From: Nocardioides sp. QY071
GTDB lineage: Bacteria > Actinomycetota > Actinomycetes > Propionibacteriales > Nocardioidaceae
NCBI RefSeq assembly: GCF_029961765.1
Contig: NZ_CP124681.1
Location: 2,728,001 to 2,792,000 of the forward strand
Direction of reading: 5' to 3'
DNA: 64,000 nucleotides
The notes below the pieces were generated by a model. It was not told the DNA's origin. It saw nothing but the letters and a program-made list of their open reading frames with translations, and searched no databases. Position numbers and translations under genes: made by a program. Below, one piece after another: positions 23,852 to 35,206 of this stretch. Within the stretch, counting starts at the first letter, position 1, and each line of letters starts with the position of its first letter.

Positions 23852-25360
23852 CTAACGGCTGAGCGCGCGGACCAACTCGTCAGCCGTGGCACACCGATCG
23901 ATCAGCTCGCCGACATGGGCCTTGCTGCCACGCAGCGGATCGATCGTGGGGACCCGCTGCAGCGACTCGCGTCCGGGCAGGTCGAAGATCACCGAGTCCC
24001 ACGACGCGGCGGCGATGTCGGGCGCGTACTTCTCCAGGCAGCGGCCGCGGAAGTACGCGCGGGTCTGCTCCGGCGGGTTGGTCATCGCCTGCTCGACCTC
24101 GTCGTCGGTGAGGAGACGCTGGATCCGGCCGGCGCCGACGAGGCGGTGGTAGAGGCCCTTCTCGGGACGGATGTCGGAGTACTGGTAGTCGATCAGCTGC
24201 AGCTTCGCGTCGTCCCACGCCAGCCCGTCGCGGGAGCGGTACTGCTCGATCAGCTTCAGCTTCGCGACCCAGTCGAGCTGGTCGGCCAGCGACATCGGGT
24301 CGGCCTCGAGGCGCGCCAGGACGTCCTCCCACCGGTGGAGTACGTCGACGGTCTGGGGGTCGGCGTCCGCGCCGTAGCGGTCCTCGACGTACTTCTTCGC
24401 CAGGTCGAGGTACTCCAGCTGGAGCTGGATGCCGGTCAGCCGCCGGCCGTCGGCCATCGTGACGGTCTGCCGCAGCGACGGGTCGTGGGAGACGGCGCGC
24501 AGCGCGGCGACCGGCGTGTCGACCGCGAGGTCGCGCCCGATGAAGCGGTCCTCGATCATCGCCAGCACCAGGGAGGTGGTGCCGACCTTGAGGTAGGTCG
24601 CGATCTCGGAGAGGTTGGCGTCGCCGATGATGACGTGCAGCCGGCGGTACTTCTCCGGATCCGCGTGGGGCTCGTCGCGGGTGTTGATGATCGGCCGCTT
24701 GAGCGTGGTCTCGAGGCCGACCTCGACCTCGAAGAAGTCGGCGCGCTGGCTGATCTGGAAGCCGTGGTCGCGCCCGTCCTGGCCCTTGCCGACCCGTCCG
24801 GCGCCGCAGAACACCTGGCGGCTGACGAAGAACGGCGTGAGGTGCCGGACGATGTCGGCGAAGGGAGTCGAGCGGCGCATGAGGTAGTTCTCGTGCGCGC
24901 CGTACGACGCACCCTTGTTGTCGGTGTTGTTCTTGTAGAGCACGATCGCCGGGTTGCCGGGCAGCTGTTGCGCACGACGGGCGGCGTCGAGCATCACCTG
25001 CTCCCCTGCCTTGTCCCACCGCACGACGTCGAGCGGGGTGACCACCTCGGGCGTGGAGTACTCCGGGTGGGCGTGGTCGACGTAGAGCCGAGCGCCGTTG
25101 GTCAAGATGACGTTCGCGAGCCCCAGGTCCTCGTCGGTGAGCTGCGTGGGATCCGCGATCTGCCGCGACATGTCGAAGCCGCGGGCATCACGCAGCGGCG
25201 ACTCCTCCTCGAAGTCCCACCGGGCCCGGCGGGCCCGCACGGTCGCCGTCGCGTAGGCGTTGACGACCTGGGACGACGCCACCATCGGGTTGGCGGTCGG
25301 CTGGCCCTGGACCGAGATGCCGTACTCCACCTCGGTGCCCATCACGCGGCGCACGCTCAT
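23852..25360 (-). CDS. dop: Pup deamidase/depupylase Dop
   Basis: 502 residues, homologous to PafA. It removes Pup from proteins and, where needed, deamidates its C-terminal Gln. Seen: [13 protein letters not shown] at the start, the Dop-specific insertion (about 37-75), the nucleophile-region Asp95 in [31 protein letters not shown] and [11 protein letters not shown]. As Pup here already ends in Glu, Dop should act mainly as depupylase. The ATG is 6 nt after TAGGCT (25367-25372). In relatives dop lies close to mpa; here about 19 kb of other genes intervene. Confidence 0.97.
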   Translation of the reverse strand: MSVRRVMGTEVEYGISVQGQPTANPMVASSQVVNAYATATVRARRARWDFEEESPLRDARGFDMSRQIADPTQLTDEDLGLANVILTNGARLYVDHAHPEYSTPEVVTPLDVVRWDKAGEQVMLDAARRAQQLPGNPAIVLYKNNTDNKGASYGAHENYLMRRSTPFADIVRHLTPFFVSRQVFCGAGRVGKGQDGRDHGFQISQRADFFEVEVGLETTLKRPIINTRDEPHADPEKYRRLHVIIGDANLSEIATYLKVGTTSLVLAMIEDRFIGRDLAVDTPVAALRAVSHDPSLRQTVTMADGRRLTGIQLQLEYLDLAKKYVEDRYGADADPQTVDVLHRWEDVLARLEADPMSLADQLDWVAKLKLIEQYRSRDGLAWDDAKLQLIDYQYSDIRPEKGLYHRLVGAGRIQRLLTDDEVEQAMTNPPEQTRAYFRGRCLEKYAPDIAAASWDSVIFDLPGRESLQRVPTIDPLRGSKAHVGELIDRCATADELVRALSR

Positions 25361-25366
25361 GCGTCC

Positions 25367-25372
25367 AGCCTA
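25367..25372 (-). promoter_or_regulatory. -10 box of dop
   Basis: TAGGCT on the minus strand, 6 nt before the ATG, predicting a leaderless transcript. Confidence 0.6.
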
Positions 25373-25445
25373 CGGTGTCGGACCGACCGTGCGGCGGGAT
25401 GGCGCACCCCCGATCGGGTAGCGAACAGCCACGGGGAAGAGGGGG

Positions 25446-26279
25446 GTGAGCCCGGTGGCGGGTGTGGAGCAGCGCACGGAGCAGGCCGCGCGCGAGGCGC
25501 GCGACAATCCCGCGGTCACCGGCGTGGCGCGGGCCGGGATGGCGGCGTACGGCGTGGTCTACGTGATCGTGGCGTGGCTGGCAGCGCAGCTGGTGCTCGG
25601 CAGCCCCGCCGGCCCGGCGTCCGGGCAGGGCGCGCTGGAGCAGCTCCGCGACCAGCCGCTGGGCGCCGTCGTGCTGTGGCTGGTGGCCGCGGGCCTGAGC
25701 GGACTCGTGCTGTGGGAGGCATGCCAGGCCGTCGGCGGCCATCGCGACCAGGAGGGCGCCCAGCGCTGGGCCGCCCGCGGGGTCTCGGCCGGCCGCGGCG
25801 TCGTGTTCGCCGTGCTGGCCGTGCTGGCGATCCGGACGGCGAGTGGCCACGAGAGCTCCGGCAGCGGCTCGGGCGGCGCTACTGGCCGGCTGATGGCGTT
25901 GCCGGTCGGACCGGTGATCGTCGTGCTGATCGGCCTCGGCATCGCCTGCGTCGGCGTGTTCAGCATCGTCCACGCGGTGTCGGACCGGTGGCGACGCGGC
26001 CTCGAGCCGGAAGCCCGCGCGGGTGTGCTCGGGCAGGTGGTGACGGTGCTGGCCAGGATCGGCTTCGGCGCCAGGGGCGTGGCCTTCCTGGTGCTCGCCG
26101 GGATGTTCGTCTGGAGCGCGATCACGCACGACCCGGAGAAGTCGGGAGGCCTGGACCAGGCCATCGTCCGCTTCCGCGACGAGCCGTACGGCCCGCCGTT
26201 GATGCTGGTGGTCGCCGCGGGACTGGGGTGCTACGGCGTGTTCCACGTCCTGCGCGCCGGCTTCCTCCGCGGGAACTGA
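25446..26279 (+). CDS. DUF1206 membrane protein
   Basis: 277 residues with six predicted membrane helices arranged as three two-helix repeats. Each repeat opens with a G-x-G-A-R/Y-G-V-V/A-Y/F pattern: AGMAAYGVVYVI (about 30), GVSAGRGVVFAVL (about 118) and GFGARGVAFLVLAG (about 205). This is the DUF1206 fold, common in actinobacteria and of unknown function. The GTG at 25446 follows a GGAAGAGGGG ribosome site. It is divergent from dop, and a very strong hairpin follows the stop. It marks the left edge of the accessory block between dop and mpa. Confidence 0.85.
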   Translation: MSPVAGVEQRTEQAAREARDNPAVTGVARAGMAAYGVVYVIVAWLAAQLVLGSPAGPASGQGALEQLRDQPLGAVVLWLVAAGLSGLVLWEACQAVGGHRDQEGAQRWAARGVSAGRGVVFAVLAVLAIRTASGHESSGSGSGGATGRLMALPVGPVIVVLIGLGIACVGVFSIVHAVSDRWRRGLEPEARAGVLGQVVTVLARIGFGARGVAFLVLAGMFVWSAITHDPEKSGGLDQAIVRFRDEPYGPPLMLVVAAGLGCYGVFHVLRAGFLRGN

Positions 26280-26293
26280 GCCGGCCGCTGACG

Positions 26294-26328
26294 CGACGTG
26301 CCGGGCCCGGACCGGGCCCGGCACGTCG
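26294..26328. terminator. Bidirectional terminator hairpin
   Basis: Perfect 17-bp complementarity (26294-26310 with 26312-26328) around a single central base; in RNA the innermost pairs would open to make a loop. It sits between the convergent DUF1206 gene and the small peptide gene, 14 bp after one stop and 5 bp before the other. Confidence 0.85.
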
Positions 26329-26333
26329 AGGAG

Positions 26334-26408
26334 TCAGCGGCTCTTCGCGACCTTGACGGCGGCGGTGACGCCGAGCGCGACGAGAGCGACGATGATGAGC
26401 TTCTTCAT
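26334..26408 (-). CDS. 24-residue membrane peptide
   Basis: Very short gene: Met-Lys-Lys, a run of hydrophobic residues (LIIVALVALGVTAAV) and a basic end (KVAKSR). One membrane helix with positive charge on both sides. The ATG at 26408 has a strong Shine-Dalgarno (GAAGGAG, 8 nt upstream), and the stop is followed at once by a terminator, so it looks like a real translated unit. The start resembles that of the small actinobacterial DLW-39 proteins, but the DLW-containing tail is missing. Function unknown. Confidence 0.6.
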   Translation of the reverse strand: MKKLIIVALVALGVTAAVKVAKSR

Positions 26409-26502
26409 GGGATGGCTCCTTCGGGAGTCGGGGGTGGTCGGGACCATCATGGCAAGCCGGTGGGAATCGACGCGCGGCGACGCGCGGCCCCGCCCGCCCC
26501 GG

Positions 26503-27706
26503 TCAAGCCCCGAGCACCGCACCCAGCGCGGTGAGCGCGCGGTCGACGTCGCTCCGGTCGTTGTAGGGAGCCAGCCCGAACCGGAGTCCTCCGCCCACGG
26601 GCAGGCCCAGCGCCCGCGCGCCCTCGGCGGCGTAGAAGGTGCCGGCCGACGCGACGACGTCGTGCTCCGCGAGCCCGGCGACGAGCTGCTGCGGGTCGCA
26701 TCCCTCGACGGTGAGCAGCAGGGTCGGGGTTCGCCGGGCGGCTCGAGAGTGGACCCGCACCCCCGGCAGCCCGGCCAGGCCCCGCTCCAGGATCCGGCGG
26801 AGCCCGTCCTCGTGCTCCTCGACCGCGCTCATCGCGCGCGCCAGCCGGCTCCTACGGTCCTCGCCCTCCTGCGCGGGCGCCAGGGACGCCAGCAGGTCGA
26901 TGGCCGCGGTGGTGCCCGCAAGCAGCTCGTAGGGCAGGGTGCCGAGCTCGAACCGCTCGGGAACGGCGTCGGTCGACGGCGCCGGCCGGCCGCAGGGGCT
27001 CCAGGGCCTCGGGACGGGCGATGAGCACGCCGCAGTGCGGCCCCATCAGCTTGTACGGCGAGCAGACCAGGAAGTCGACGTCGAGCTCCCCGAGGTGCAC
27101 GGGGGCGTGGGCGGCCAGGTGCACACCGTCGACCCACACCTGCGCGCCGTGGGAGCGGGCGAGCGCCGCCGCGGCGGGCAGGTCAGGGCGGGTGCCGACC
27201 AGGTTGGACGCACCGGTGATCGCGAGCAGCCGGGTCCGCCCCGAGAGCTGGGCGGCGATCCGCTCGACCGGGATCTCGGTGGTCTCCGGGTCCGGGTCGA
27301 CCCGGCGTACGACGGCCCCGGCGGCGGCCGCTGCGAGTACCCAGGGCCGGATGTTGGAGTCGTGGTCGAGGGTCGAGACGACCACCTCGTCGCCGGGCGC
27401 CCAGTCGGCGGCGATGGTGCGGGCCAGGTCGAAGGCGAGCTGGGTGGCGCTGCGGCCGGTGACCACGGCGTGGTCGGTGGTGCCGAACAGGTCTCCGACG
27501 GCGCGGCGGAAGCCCTGGACGACGGCCTCGGCGTTGCGGGCGGATGCGGTCGCCGAGCCACGGTTGGACAGCGGCGCGAGCAGCACCGCGCGCATGGCGT
27601 CGGCGACCGGGAGCGGCGTCTGGGTGCCGCCGGGACCGTCGAGGAAGACGGTCCCGGCGGCCAGCGCCGGAACCAGGGACCGCAGCCGGGCGACGTCGTA
27701 GGTCAC
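26503..27706 (-). pseudogene. Cysteine desulfurase-like class V aminotransferase, frameshifted
   Basis: Read in one frame, residues 1 to about 240 match the SufS-like VC1184-type subfamily of PLP enzymes, with the cofactor lysine Lys219 in FLVCSPYKLMGPHCG. The frame then degenerates. From about 26985 downward the family sequence continues in the next frame (TDAVPERFELGTLPYELLAG, LARAMSAVEEHEDGLRR) to a stop at 26503. One extra base in the CCGGCCGGC run near 26978-26995 explains this. Total length without the shift would be about 400 residues, normal for the family. It is either a recent pseudogene or a sequencing error in a GC-rich repeat. GTG start overlaps the amidohydrolase stop, so it is the last gene of that operon. 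Confidence 0.8.
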
Positions 27707-28908
27707 CGGACCACCCCGTCCTGCAGCACCAGTCGGAGGTTGTCGGCGAAGCGACCCAGGTCGGCCCAGTCGCCGTCGAGGACGACCAGGTCGGCGCGGG
27801 CGCCGACGGTGACCGTCCCGACGTCGTCGAGCCCGAGCAGCTCGGCGCCGGCACGGCTGGTGGCCAGGACCTCCTCGGGCCGCATCCCGGCCTCGGCCAG
27901 CAGGGCCAGCTCACGATGGTTCTGGCCATGGGCGAACACACCGCTGTCGGTGCCGAGCGCGATCCGCACGCCGGCATCGTAGGCGCGGGCGACGGCGGCG
28001 AGATGACCCTCGGCGATCCGGCGGGCCTTGGCCTCGACCTCCGGCGGCACCCGCATCCCGGCGTCGATCGACTCGACGAGGGCGACCGGCGCCAGCAGGG
28101 TCGGGACCAGCCAGGCGTCGCGGTCCAGCAGCAGCTCGATGCCGGCGTCGTCGAGGTACACGCCGTGCTCGATCGACCGCACGCCGGCGCGCAGCGCGCG
28201 GTGGATCCCCTCCGCGCTGTGCGCGTGCGCCATCACACCGAGGCCGTGGTCGGCGGCCTCGGCGACGCAGACCGCGAGTTCGTCGTACGAGAACTGCGGG
28301 TGGTGCGGGTCGTCACGGGTCGACATGACGCCGCCGGAGGCGCACACCTTGATCACGTCCGCGCCGGCTCGGGCCAGCTCGCGCACCCGCAGCCGCATCG
28401 CCTCGACGCCGTCGACGACGCAGGCCGGACGTCCGGGATGCGGAACCAGCAGGCGTACGTCGTCGCCGTGGACAGTCCAGCCGTCGGCGTGGCCGCCGGT
28501 GGGGCTCAGCACCGACACCGCGGTCCGCAGCCGGGGCCCGGGCAGCAGTCCACGCTCCTGGGCGACCTTCATCCCGAGGTCCGCGCCGCCCGCGTCGCGC
28601 ACCGTCGTCACGCCGGTGGCGAGGGTGGCGGCCATCGCCCGGGCGGCCTGGAAGTACTGCAGCGAGAACGGCTCGGCCTGCAGCCGCTGCGAGTCCATCC
28701 CGTCGAAGACGAGGTGCACGTGGCAGTCGACGAGGCCCGGCGCGACCACGGCGCCGGCGATGTCGAGGACCTCGCCGGCGGCGGCCGCCAGCGGCCCGCC
28801 GAGGGCCACCTCGGCGATCCGCCCGTCGGCGACGACCACGTCGGCCCGCACCGGGGTGGTCCCGTCCCCGACGAGGACGCGACCACCCCGCAGCAGGGTG
28901 CTGGTCAT
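27703..28908 (-). CDS. Amidohydrolase (imidazolonepropionase-like)
   Basis: 401 residues. Metal-dependent amidohydrolase barrel with HxH in VDCHVHLVFDG (about 62-72), the lysine ligand region DVIKVCASGGVMS (about 185-197), histidines in VMAHAHSAEG and RSIEHGVYL, and the catalytic Asp in ALGTDSGVF (about 323). No signal peptide, so cytosolic. The subgroup includes prolidases and hydrolases of cyclic amides. It starts four bases inside the end of the DUF917 gene and lies in an operon with a HyuA-like ATPase, so hydrolysis of a ring amide or a peptide-like product is plausible, but the substrate is unknown. Confidence 0.88.
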   Translation of the reverse strand: MTSTLLRGGRVLVGDGTTPVRADVVVADGRIAEVALGGPLAAAAGEVLDIAGAVVAPGLVDCHVHLVFDGMDSQRLQAEPFSLQYFQAARAMAATLATGVTTVRDAGGADLGMKVAQERGLLPGPRLRTAVSVLSPTGGHADGWTVHGDDVRLLVPHPGRPACVVDGVEAMRLRVRELARAGADVIKVCASGGVMSTRDDPHHPQFSYDELAVCVAEAADHGLGVMAHAHSAEGIHRALRAGVRSIEHGVYLDDAGIELLLDRDAWLVPTLLAPVALVESIDAGMRVPPEVEAKARRIAEGHLAAVARAYDAGVRIALGTDSGVFAHGQNHRELALLAEAGMRPEEVLATSRAGAELLGLDDVGTVTVGARADLVVLDGDWADLGRFADNLRLVLQDGVVR

Positions 28909-29984
28909 CCAGCGATCTCCTCGACCGCCCGGAAGTCGGTGTCGTAGCCGAACCGGCGCGGACCGCTGATCTCGACGCCGGCCGGGGTGCGCCAGTGCGC
29001 GTCGGCCGGCAGGCCGATCACCGCGACCCGGTAGCCGTAGCGGATCACCTCGGACGGGATCGGCTCACCGGAGTCCAGCTCCATCGCCATGATCAGGTCC
29101 GGAGTGGTCGCGACGAACTCGCCGTTGCGCGTGGCCGCCAGGTTCTCGTTCTGGAAGTACATGACGAACTCCTGGCCCTCGAACGCGTCGAGACCCACCA
29201 TGGTCGCCTCGCCGATGGTCCAGCCGTCCTTGTTCTGCCGTTGCACGGACTGCACCTTGCCGGTGAACAGCAGCACGCCGTCCTGCTGGTCGAGCACCGC
29301 CTGCACCGGGTTGACGTGCTGCTCGCGGGCCTCACGGATGGCGCGGCCGATGTCGGAGGCCGTCGTGAGCGCGCCGCGGACCAGCCGCTGCTTCGCCTCG
29401 GCGCCCGTCATCGGGTAGAGCGCCATCGCGGCGTTCGCACCGCTGGCCAGGACGCCGGCCCGGGCGTAGTCCTCGGCCCAGGCGTTCGTCGCGGTCTCGG
29501 CGAACATGGTGTTGCCGTGCTCGTCGAGCATCACGAAGGGCGTCGCCTTCCCGCCGTAGAGGGTCGGGGTGACCATCTCCAGCTTCGGGAACGCGCGGCC
29601 CATGCCGTCGGCGTCGATCACCGGCACCCCGGACGGCGCGGCGCACGCGAACGGCGTGACCGCGTTGAGGCCGCCGGCCTCGGCCGGGCAGACGTAGTCG
29701 TACCGCTGGCCGGTGAACCGCTCCAGCTCCTGCAGCACCCGCTCGTACTCGGCGGCCCGGGGCAGCTTCTCGATGAGCACGCCGGGCGCGCCGATGCCCG
29801 CGATGAACACGATGTTGGCGTCGTCGGGCACCTCCTCGAGGTCGACCAGCGGCACCGGGCCGTGCTTGCGGATCGCGTCGCGGGCCAGCAGCATCCCGAC
29901 GTGCGGGTCGCCACCTCCGCCCGAGCCGAGGATCGTCGATCCGAGGGTCATGTCGAGCAGCGCCTGCTCGTCGATCAGCTTCAT
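28905..29984 (-). CDS. DUF917 protein, hydantoinase-operon type (first of two)
   Basis: 359 residues. DUF917/S-methyl-thiohydantoin desulfurase-like family: N-terminal GSTILGSGGGGDPHVG (about 15-30), EAGGLNAVTPFA, DADGMGRAFPKL and the C-terminal barrel with DLIMAMELDSGEPI. These proteins always accompany HyuA-type proteins, but the chemistry is mostly unproven. The ATG at 29984 overlaps the HyuA stop (ATGA). A second, diverged copy lies in the opposite operon at 37041. Confidence 0.85.
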   Translation of the reverse strand: MKLIDEQALLDMTLGSTILGSGGGGDPHVGMLLARDAIRKHGPVPLVDLEEVPDDANIVFIAGIGAPGVLIEKLPRAAEYERVLQELERFTGQRYDYVCPAEAGGLNAVTPFACAAPSGVPVIDADGMGRAFPKLEMVTPTLYGGKATPFVMLDEHGNTMFAETATNAWAEDYARAGVLASGANAAMALYPMTGAEAKQRLVRGALTTASDIGRAIREAREQHVNPVQAVLDQQDGVLLFTGKVQSVQRQNKDGWTIGEATMVGLDAFEGQEFVMYFQNENLAATRNGEFVATTPDLIMAMELDSGEPIPSEVIRYGYRVAVIGLPADAHWRTPAGVEISGPRRFGYDTDFRAVEEIAG

Positions 29985-31546
29985 GCCAGTGCACCTTCCA
30001 ACTCGCTCTTGGTGGCCGTGAACGGCCCGACTGCCTTGATCCGGACGTGCACCGCGCCGCCGCCGGGCAGGTGGGTGAGCGGCACGTCCTCCACGTCGAT
30101 GACCCGGACGAGGTCCGGGTCGGCGCCGGCCTCGACGGCGAGGCGGCAGGCCTCCTCCTCGGCCTCGGCGAGCACCTCGGCCCGGGTCCGGGTGGCCAGC
30201 GAGTAGGTCCGGTCCACCTCTCCCCCGGCCTCGGCGAAGGCGGCGCCGACGGCGTTCGCGACGCCCGCCTGGTCGGGGATGACCAGGTCCTCGAGTCCCG
30301 GCACGGCCTTGAGCAGCGGGGCGCCGCCGCCGACCACGATCACGGGTACGGCGTCCTCGCTCAGCTTGGTCCGCTCGACAGCGTGCACCAGCCGGTCGCG
30401 TACGACGGCCAGCGCCTGCTCGATGGTCGCCAAGTCGATCCCGGCGGCCCGGGCGGCCTCGCCCACCTCGGGTGCGCCCGCCGCGACGGCGACATCGGTG
30501 AACGTGACGGTGGAGCCGCCGAAGACCAGCGCCTCCTCGGTGATGCGGTAGCCGACGCTCTCCGGGCCGACCACGGCGCCGGCGTCGGAGACGATCGTGC
30601 CGCCGCCGAGGGCCAGCGAGAAGACGTCGGGGATCCGGAAGTTGCTGCGGACCCCGGCCAGGCTCATCGCGACCGTGGACTCGCGGGGGAAGCCGTTCTG
30701 CAGCAGGCCGATGTCGCTCGTCGTGCCGCCGACGTCGACGACCACGCCGTCCTGGAGGCCGGTCAGCAGGGCCGCGCCGCGCATCGAGTTGGTGGGCCCT
30801 GACGCGATGGTGAAGATCGGGTAGGCGCGGGCCCGGTCGAGGGACATCACGGTGCCGTCGTTCTGGGAGAGCAGCACCGGAGCGGCGATCCCGACCCCGG
30901 CCACGACCTTCTCGAGACCGTCGACGACGTTCTCCGCCAGCCCGAGCAGGGCGGCGTTGAGGATGGTCGCGTTCTCCCGCTCGAGGAGGCCGACCCGGCC
31001 GACGTCGGCCGACTTGGTGATGGTCGCGTCCGGCAGCTCCTCGGCGAGGATCACCGCGGCCCGGTCCTCCGGCTCGGGGTTGACCGAGGAGAACACCGAG
31101 CTGAGCGCGACCCGGCGCAGGCCGGCGGACCGGATCTGCGCCGCGATGGCACGCAGCCCCGGCTCGTCGAGGTCCGAGAGCAGCCGCCCGTCGAACTGGG
31201 AGCCGCCCGCGCACACGAAGATGTGCTCTCCGACGACCGAGCGCAGGTGCTCGGGCCAGCCGTTGTGCGGGAACATGCTCTGCGGCGGCGTCGCCAGCCG
31301 CACGAAGGCGACCGGCTCGAGGCCGCGGGCCTGGGCGATGGCGTTGATGAAGTGGGTCGTGCCGATGAAGACCGACGAGACGTCGGGGGCATCGACCTCG
31401 CGGAGCACCTCGGTGAGGGCGGCGAGGATGCCGGACGTGACGTCGGGGGTGGTCGGGCTCTTGGTCGAGGCCACCACCCGGGAGCCGTCGAGGACGGCTG
31501 CGTCGGTGTTCGTGCCACCGACGTCGACTCCGATGCGCAGGGACAT
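29981..31546 (-). CDS. Hydantoinase/oxoprolinase HyuA-like protein (first of two)
   Basis: 521 residues. Actin-fold ATPase of the HyuA/oxoprolinase A family: phosphate-1 loop RIGVDVGGTNTDAAVL (4-19), phosphate-2 loop VVVDVGGTTSDIG (about 281), FGGSTVTFTDVAVAAG and VIVVGGGAPLL (about 405). Such enzymes use ATP to open cyclic amides (hydantoins, 5-oxoproline) or to carboxylate ketones, usually with a HyuB partner; no HyuB is present in the window, and DUF917 takes its place. GAGGAAG ribosome site. About 42 bp downstream of the permease. Confidence 0.87.
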   Translation of the reverse strand: MSLRIGVDVGGTNTDAAVLDGSRVVASTKSPTTPDVTSGILAALTEVLREVDAPDVSSVFIGTTHFINAIAQARGLEPVAFVRLATPPQSMFPHNGWPEHLRSVVGEHIFVCAGGSQFDGRLLSDLDEPGLRAIAAQIRSAGLRRVALSSVFSSVNPEPEDRAAVILAEELPDATITKSADVGRVGLLERENATILNAALLGLAENVVDGLEKVVAGVGIAAPVLLSQNDGTVMSLDRARAYPIFTIASGPTNSMRGAALLTGLQDGVVVDVGGTTSDIGLLQNGFPRESTVAMSLAGVRSNFRIPDVFSLALGGGTIVSDAGAVVGPESVGYRITEEALVFGGSTVTFTDVAVAAGAPEVGEAARAAGIDLATIEQALAVVRDRLVHAVERTKLSEDAVPVIVVGGGAPLLKAVPGLEDLVIPDQAGVANAVGAAFAEAGGEVDRTYSLATRTRAEVLAEAEEEACRLAVEAGADPDLVRVIDVEDVPLTHLPGGGAVHVRIKAVGPFTATKSELEGALA

Positions 31547-31588
31547 GGGGACTTCCTCTCGAGGGTGTGGACGCGCGGATGCGCAGGG

Positions 31589-32580
31589 TCAGTCGCGCCG
31601 GGCGCGGTCGATGCCGACGGCGACGAGGAGGACGACGCCCTGCACGGCGCCGATCCAGAACTGGGGCATCCCACTGAGCAGCAGGATGTTGGCGAGGACG
31701 ACGAGGAACAGGATCCCGAGCAGGGTGCCGAACAGGCTGCCCTGGCCGCCCGAGAACCGGGTCCCGCCGAGGAGGACCGCGGTGAGGGCGAAGAACTCGT
31801 TGCCGAGCCCGGCCGAGGGGTCCGCGGCGCCGAGGTTCCCGAGCAGCAGCAGGCCGGCGACACCGGCGCACAGCGAGCAGATGCCGTAGCAGGCCATGGT
31901 GATCGCGGTGACCGGGAGCCCGGCGAGGCGGGCGGCCTCGCGGTTGCTGCCGACGGCGTACACGTTGCGGCCGAACACGGTGCGGTTGAGCACCACCCAC
32001 AGCAGTGCGAACACGACAGCGGCGACCACGATCGGGGTGCGGATGCCGAGCACCTCGCCGTTGGCAAGGGTGTCCAGCGCGGGGCTGTGGACCGGCTTGC
32101 TGGCGCCGTCGAGGATCACCCGCAGCAGGCTCGGCAGGATCGTGTACGTCGCCAGCGTGACGATGAAGTAGTTCATCCGGGCCCGGGTGATCAGCAGGCC
32201 GTGCACGACCGCGCCGATCGCGGTGGCCGCGAGCAGGCACACGACGATCATGAGGCCGTCGGTGAAGCCGTGGCCGACCAGCAGGTAGACCAGTCCCCCG
32301 GTGAAGCCCTGGACCGCTCCGGTCGACAGGTCGAAGCCGACCTGGAGGACGACGAACGTCTGCCCCAGCGCCATGACCAGCACGGCGGAGTAGGTCGCGA
32401 GCTGGAGCATCAGGAAGTCGGCGTCCCGCATCTGGGCGACGAACGGCATCGAGCCCAGGAACATCGCGAGCAGGATCAGGCCGAACAGGGTCTGCTGGCG
32501 CAGCGTCGGCGGGAGGGCGCGGACCCGGTCGAGCAGCGGGCTGCCCGAGCCGGAGGGCTCCACGGGAGCGGTCACGGCAG

Positions 32581-32584
<4 letters not shown>
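31589..32584 (-). CDS. ABC transporter permease, RbsC-like
   Basis: 331 residues, about nine membrane helices, BPD_transp_2 family as in ribose and autoinducer-2 importers. The family loop is visible as GSNREAARLAGLPVT (about 220-234), followed by GLGNEFFALTAVLLGGTRFSGGQG. It would pair with itself or form a homodimeric channel with the double ATPase. The ATG overlaps the ATPase stop (ATGA), and the HyuA-like gene follows, so uptake and catabolism are co-expressed. Confidence 0.9.
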
Positions 32585-34140
<1,556 letters not shown>

Positions 34141-34150
34141 GGCCGGCGCC

Positions 34151-35206
34151 TCAGTAGGTGTGCGGGAGCTCGACGTACTGGATGCGCTCGGGCCACGGCA
34201 CGAAGTCGGCCACGTTGTCCTGCGTGAAGATCTTGCCCAGCGGCGCCTCGACGACCTCGTTGTCGAGCTGCTCCCCCTCGAGCGAGCGCGCGACCAGCTG
34301 CGCCATCTCCTTGCCGTAGTTGGTGCCGTCGAAGTCGTACGACAGCGCCAGCTCGCCGGTCCTGAGCTGCTCGATGTTGGCGTCCTCGCCGGCCATCGTC
34401 GCGATCTTGACCTGGTCGAGCATGCCGGCCTGCTTGGCGGCGGCGATCGCGCCGGTCGCGGAGGCCGAGTTGTAGACGACGAGGGCGTCGAGGTCGGGGT
34501 GCTGGGCGAAGATGCCCTGCGCGATCTGCTGGGCGCCGGGAGCGTCGTCCTTGAGGTTGCGCTGGTTGGCGGGGTCGCCCACGATCTTCAGTCCGCCGGC
34601 CTCGAGCCCCTCGACGGCGCCGGCCACGGCGTTCTCGATGTTGTCGGTGGGGATGCCCGAGAGGACCGTCGCCTCTCCCTCTCCGCCGACGATCTCCGCG
34701 AGTGCCTTGCCGGTGTCGCGACCCCGCTCCTCGTCGGGGAAGGCGAGCTTGCCGGTCACGTCCAGGCCACCGAGGTCCTGGAAGATGAACAGCGGGATGC
34801 CGGCCTTCTTGGCGGCCGCGACGCCGGGGCTGATCGAGTTCACGTCGAGCGGGAAGGCGACGATGGCGTCGACGTCCTGCGCGATCGCCTCCTGGATGCG
34901 CTGGTTGGCGACGGCGAGGTCCAGCTGGTTCTGCGCGTTCGTCTGGTAGACGTCGACGACTTTCGCGCCCTGGGCGTTCAGCTCGGTCGCGAGCCCCTGG
35001 GCGATGCCCTCCATGAGGGCGTTGCCGGGCAAGCCGTCGATGTAGGTGACGGTCTTGCCGGCCAGCGGGCCCGAGGCGTCGATGGTCGCGGCCTTGACCT
35101 CGGGGGCGGCGGCGCCGTTCCCGGAGCCGCCGGTCGAGCCGCTGCTGCACGCGGTGATGGCGAGCGTGGCCGAGGTGGCGAGAGCGAGGAGGAGTGGACG
35201 GTTCAT
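34151..35206 (-). CDS. Substrate-binding lipoprotein of the sugar-type ABC transporter
   Basis: 351 residues. Lipoprotein signal peptide with TLAITACSSG (Cys at about 20), a Ser/Gly linker, then a periplasmic-binding-protein type I fold (Peripla_BP_4, as in RbsB): GLPGNALMEGIAQGLATEL, DVDAIVAFPLDVNSI, then the hinge and second lobe. The ligand is unknown; ribose-type proteins also bind purine nucleosides and other small polar compounds. GGGAG ribosome site. First gene of the minus-strand operon, divergent from the second HyuA-like gene. Confidence 0.9.
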   Translation of the reverse strand: MNRPLLLALATSATLAITACSSGSTGGSGNGAAAPEVKAATIDASGPLAGKTVTYIDGLPGNALMEGIAQGLATELNAQGAKVVDVYQTNAQNQLDLAVANQRIQEAIAQDVDAIVAFPLDVNSISPGVAAAKKAGIPLFIFQDLGGLDVTGKLAFPDEERGRDTGKALAEIVGGEGEATVLSGIPTDNIENAVAGAVEGLEAGGLKIVGDPANQRNLKDDAPGAQQIAQGIFAQHPDLDALVVYNSASATGAIAAAKQAGMLDQVKIATMAGEDANIEQLRTGELALSYDFDGTNYGKEMAQLVARSLEGEQLDNEVVEAPLGKIFTQDNVADFVPWPERIQYVELPHTY

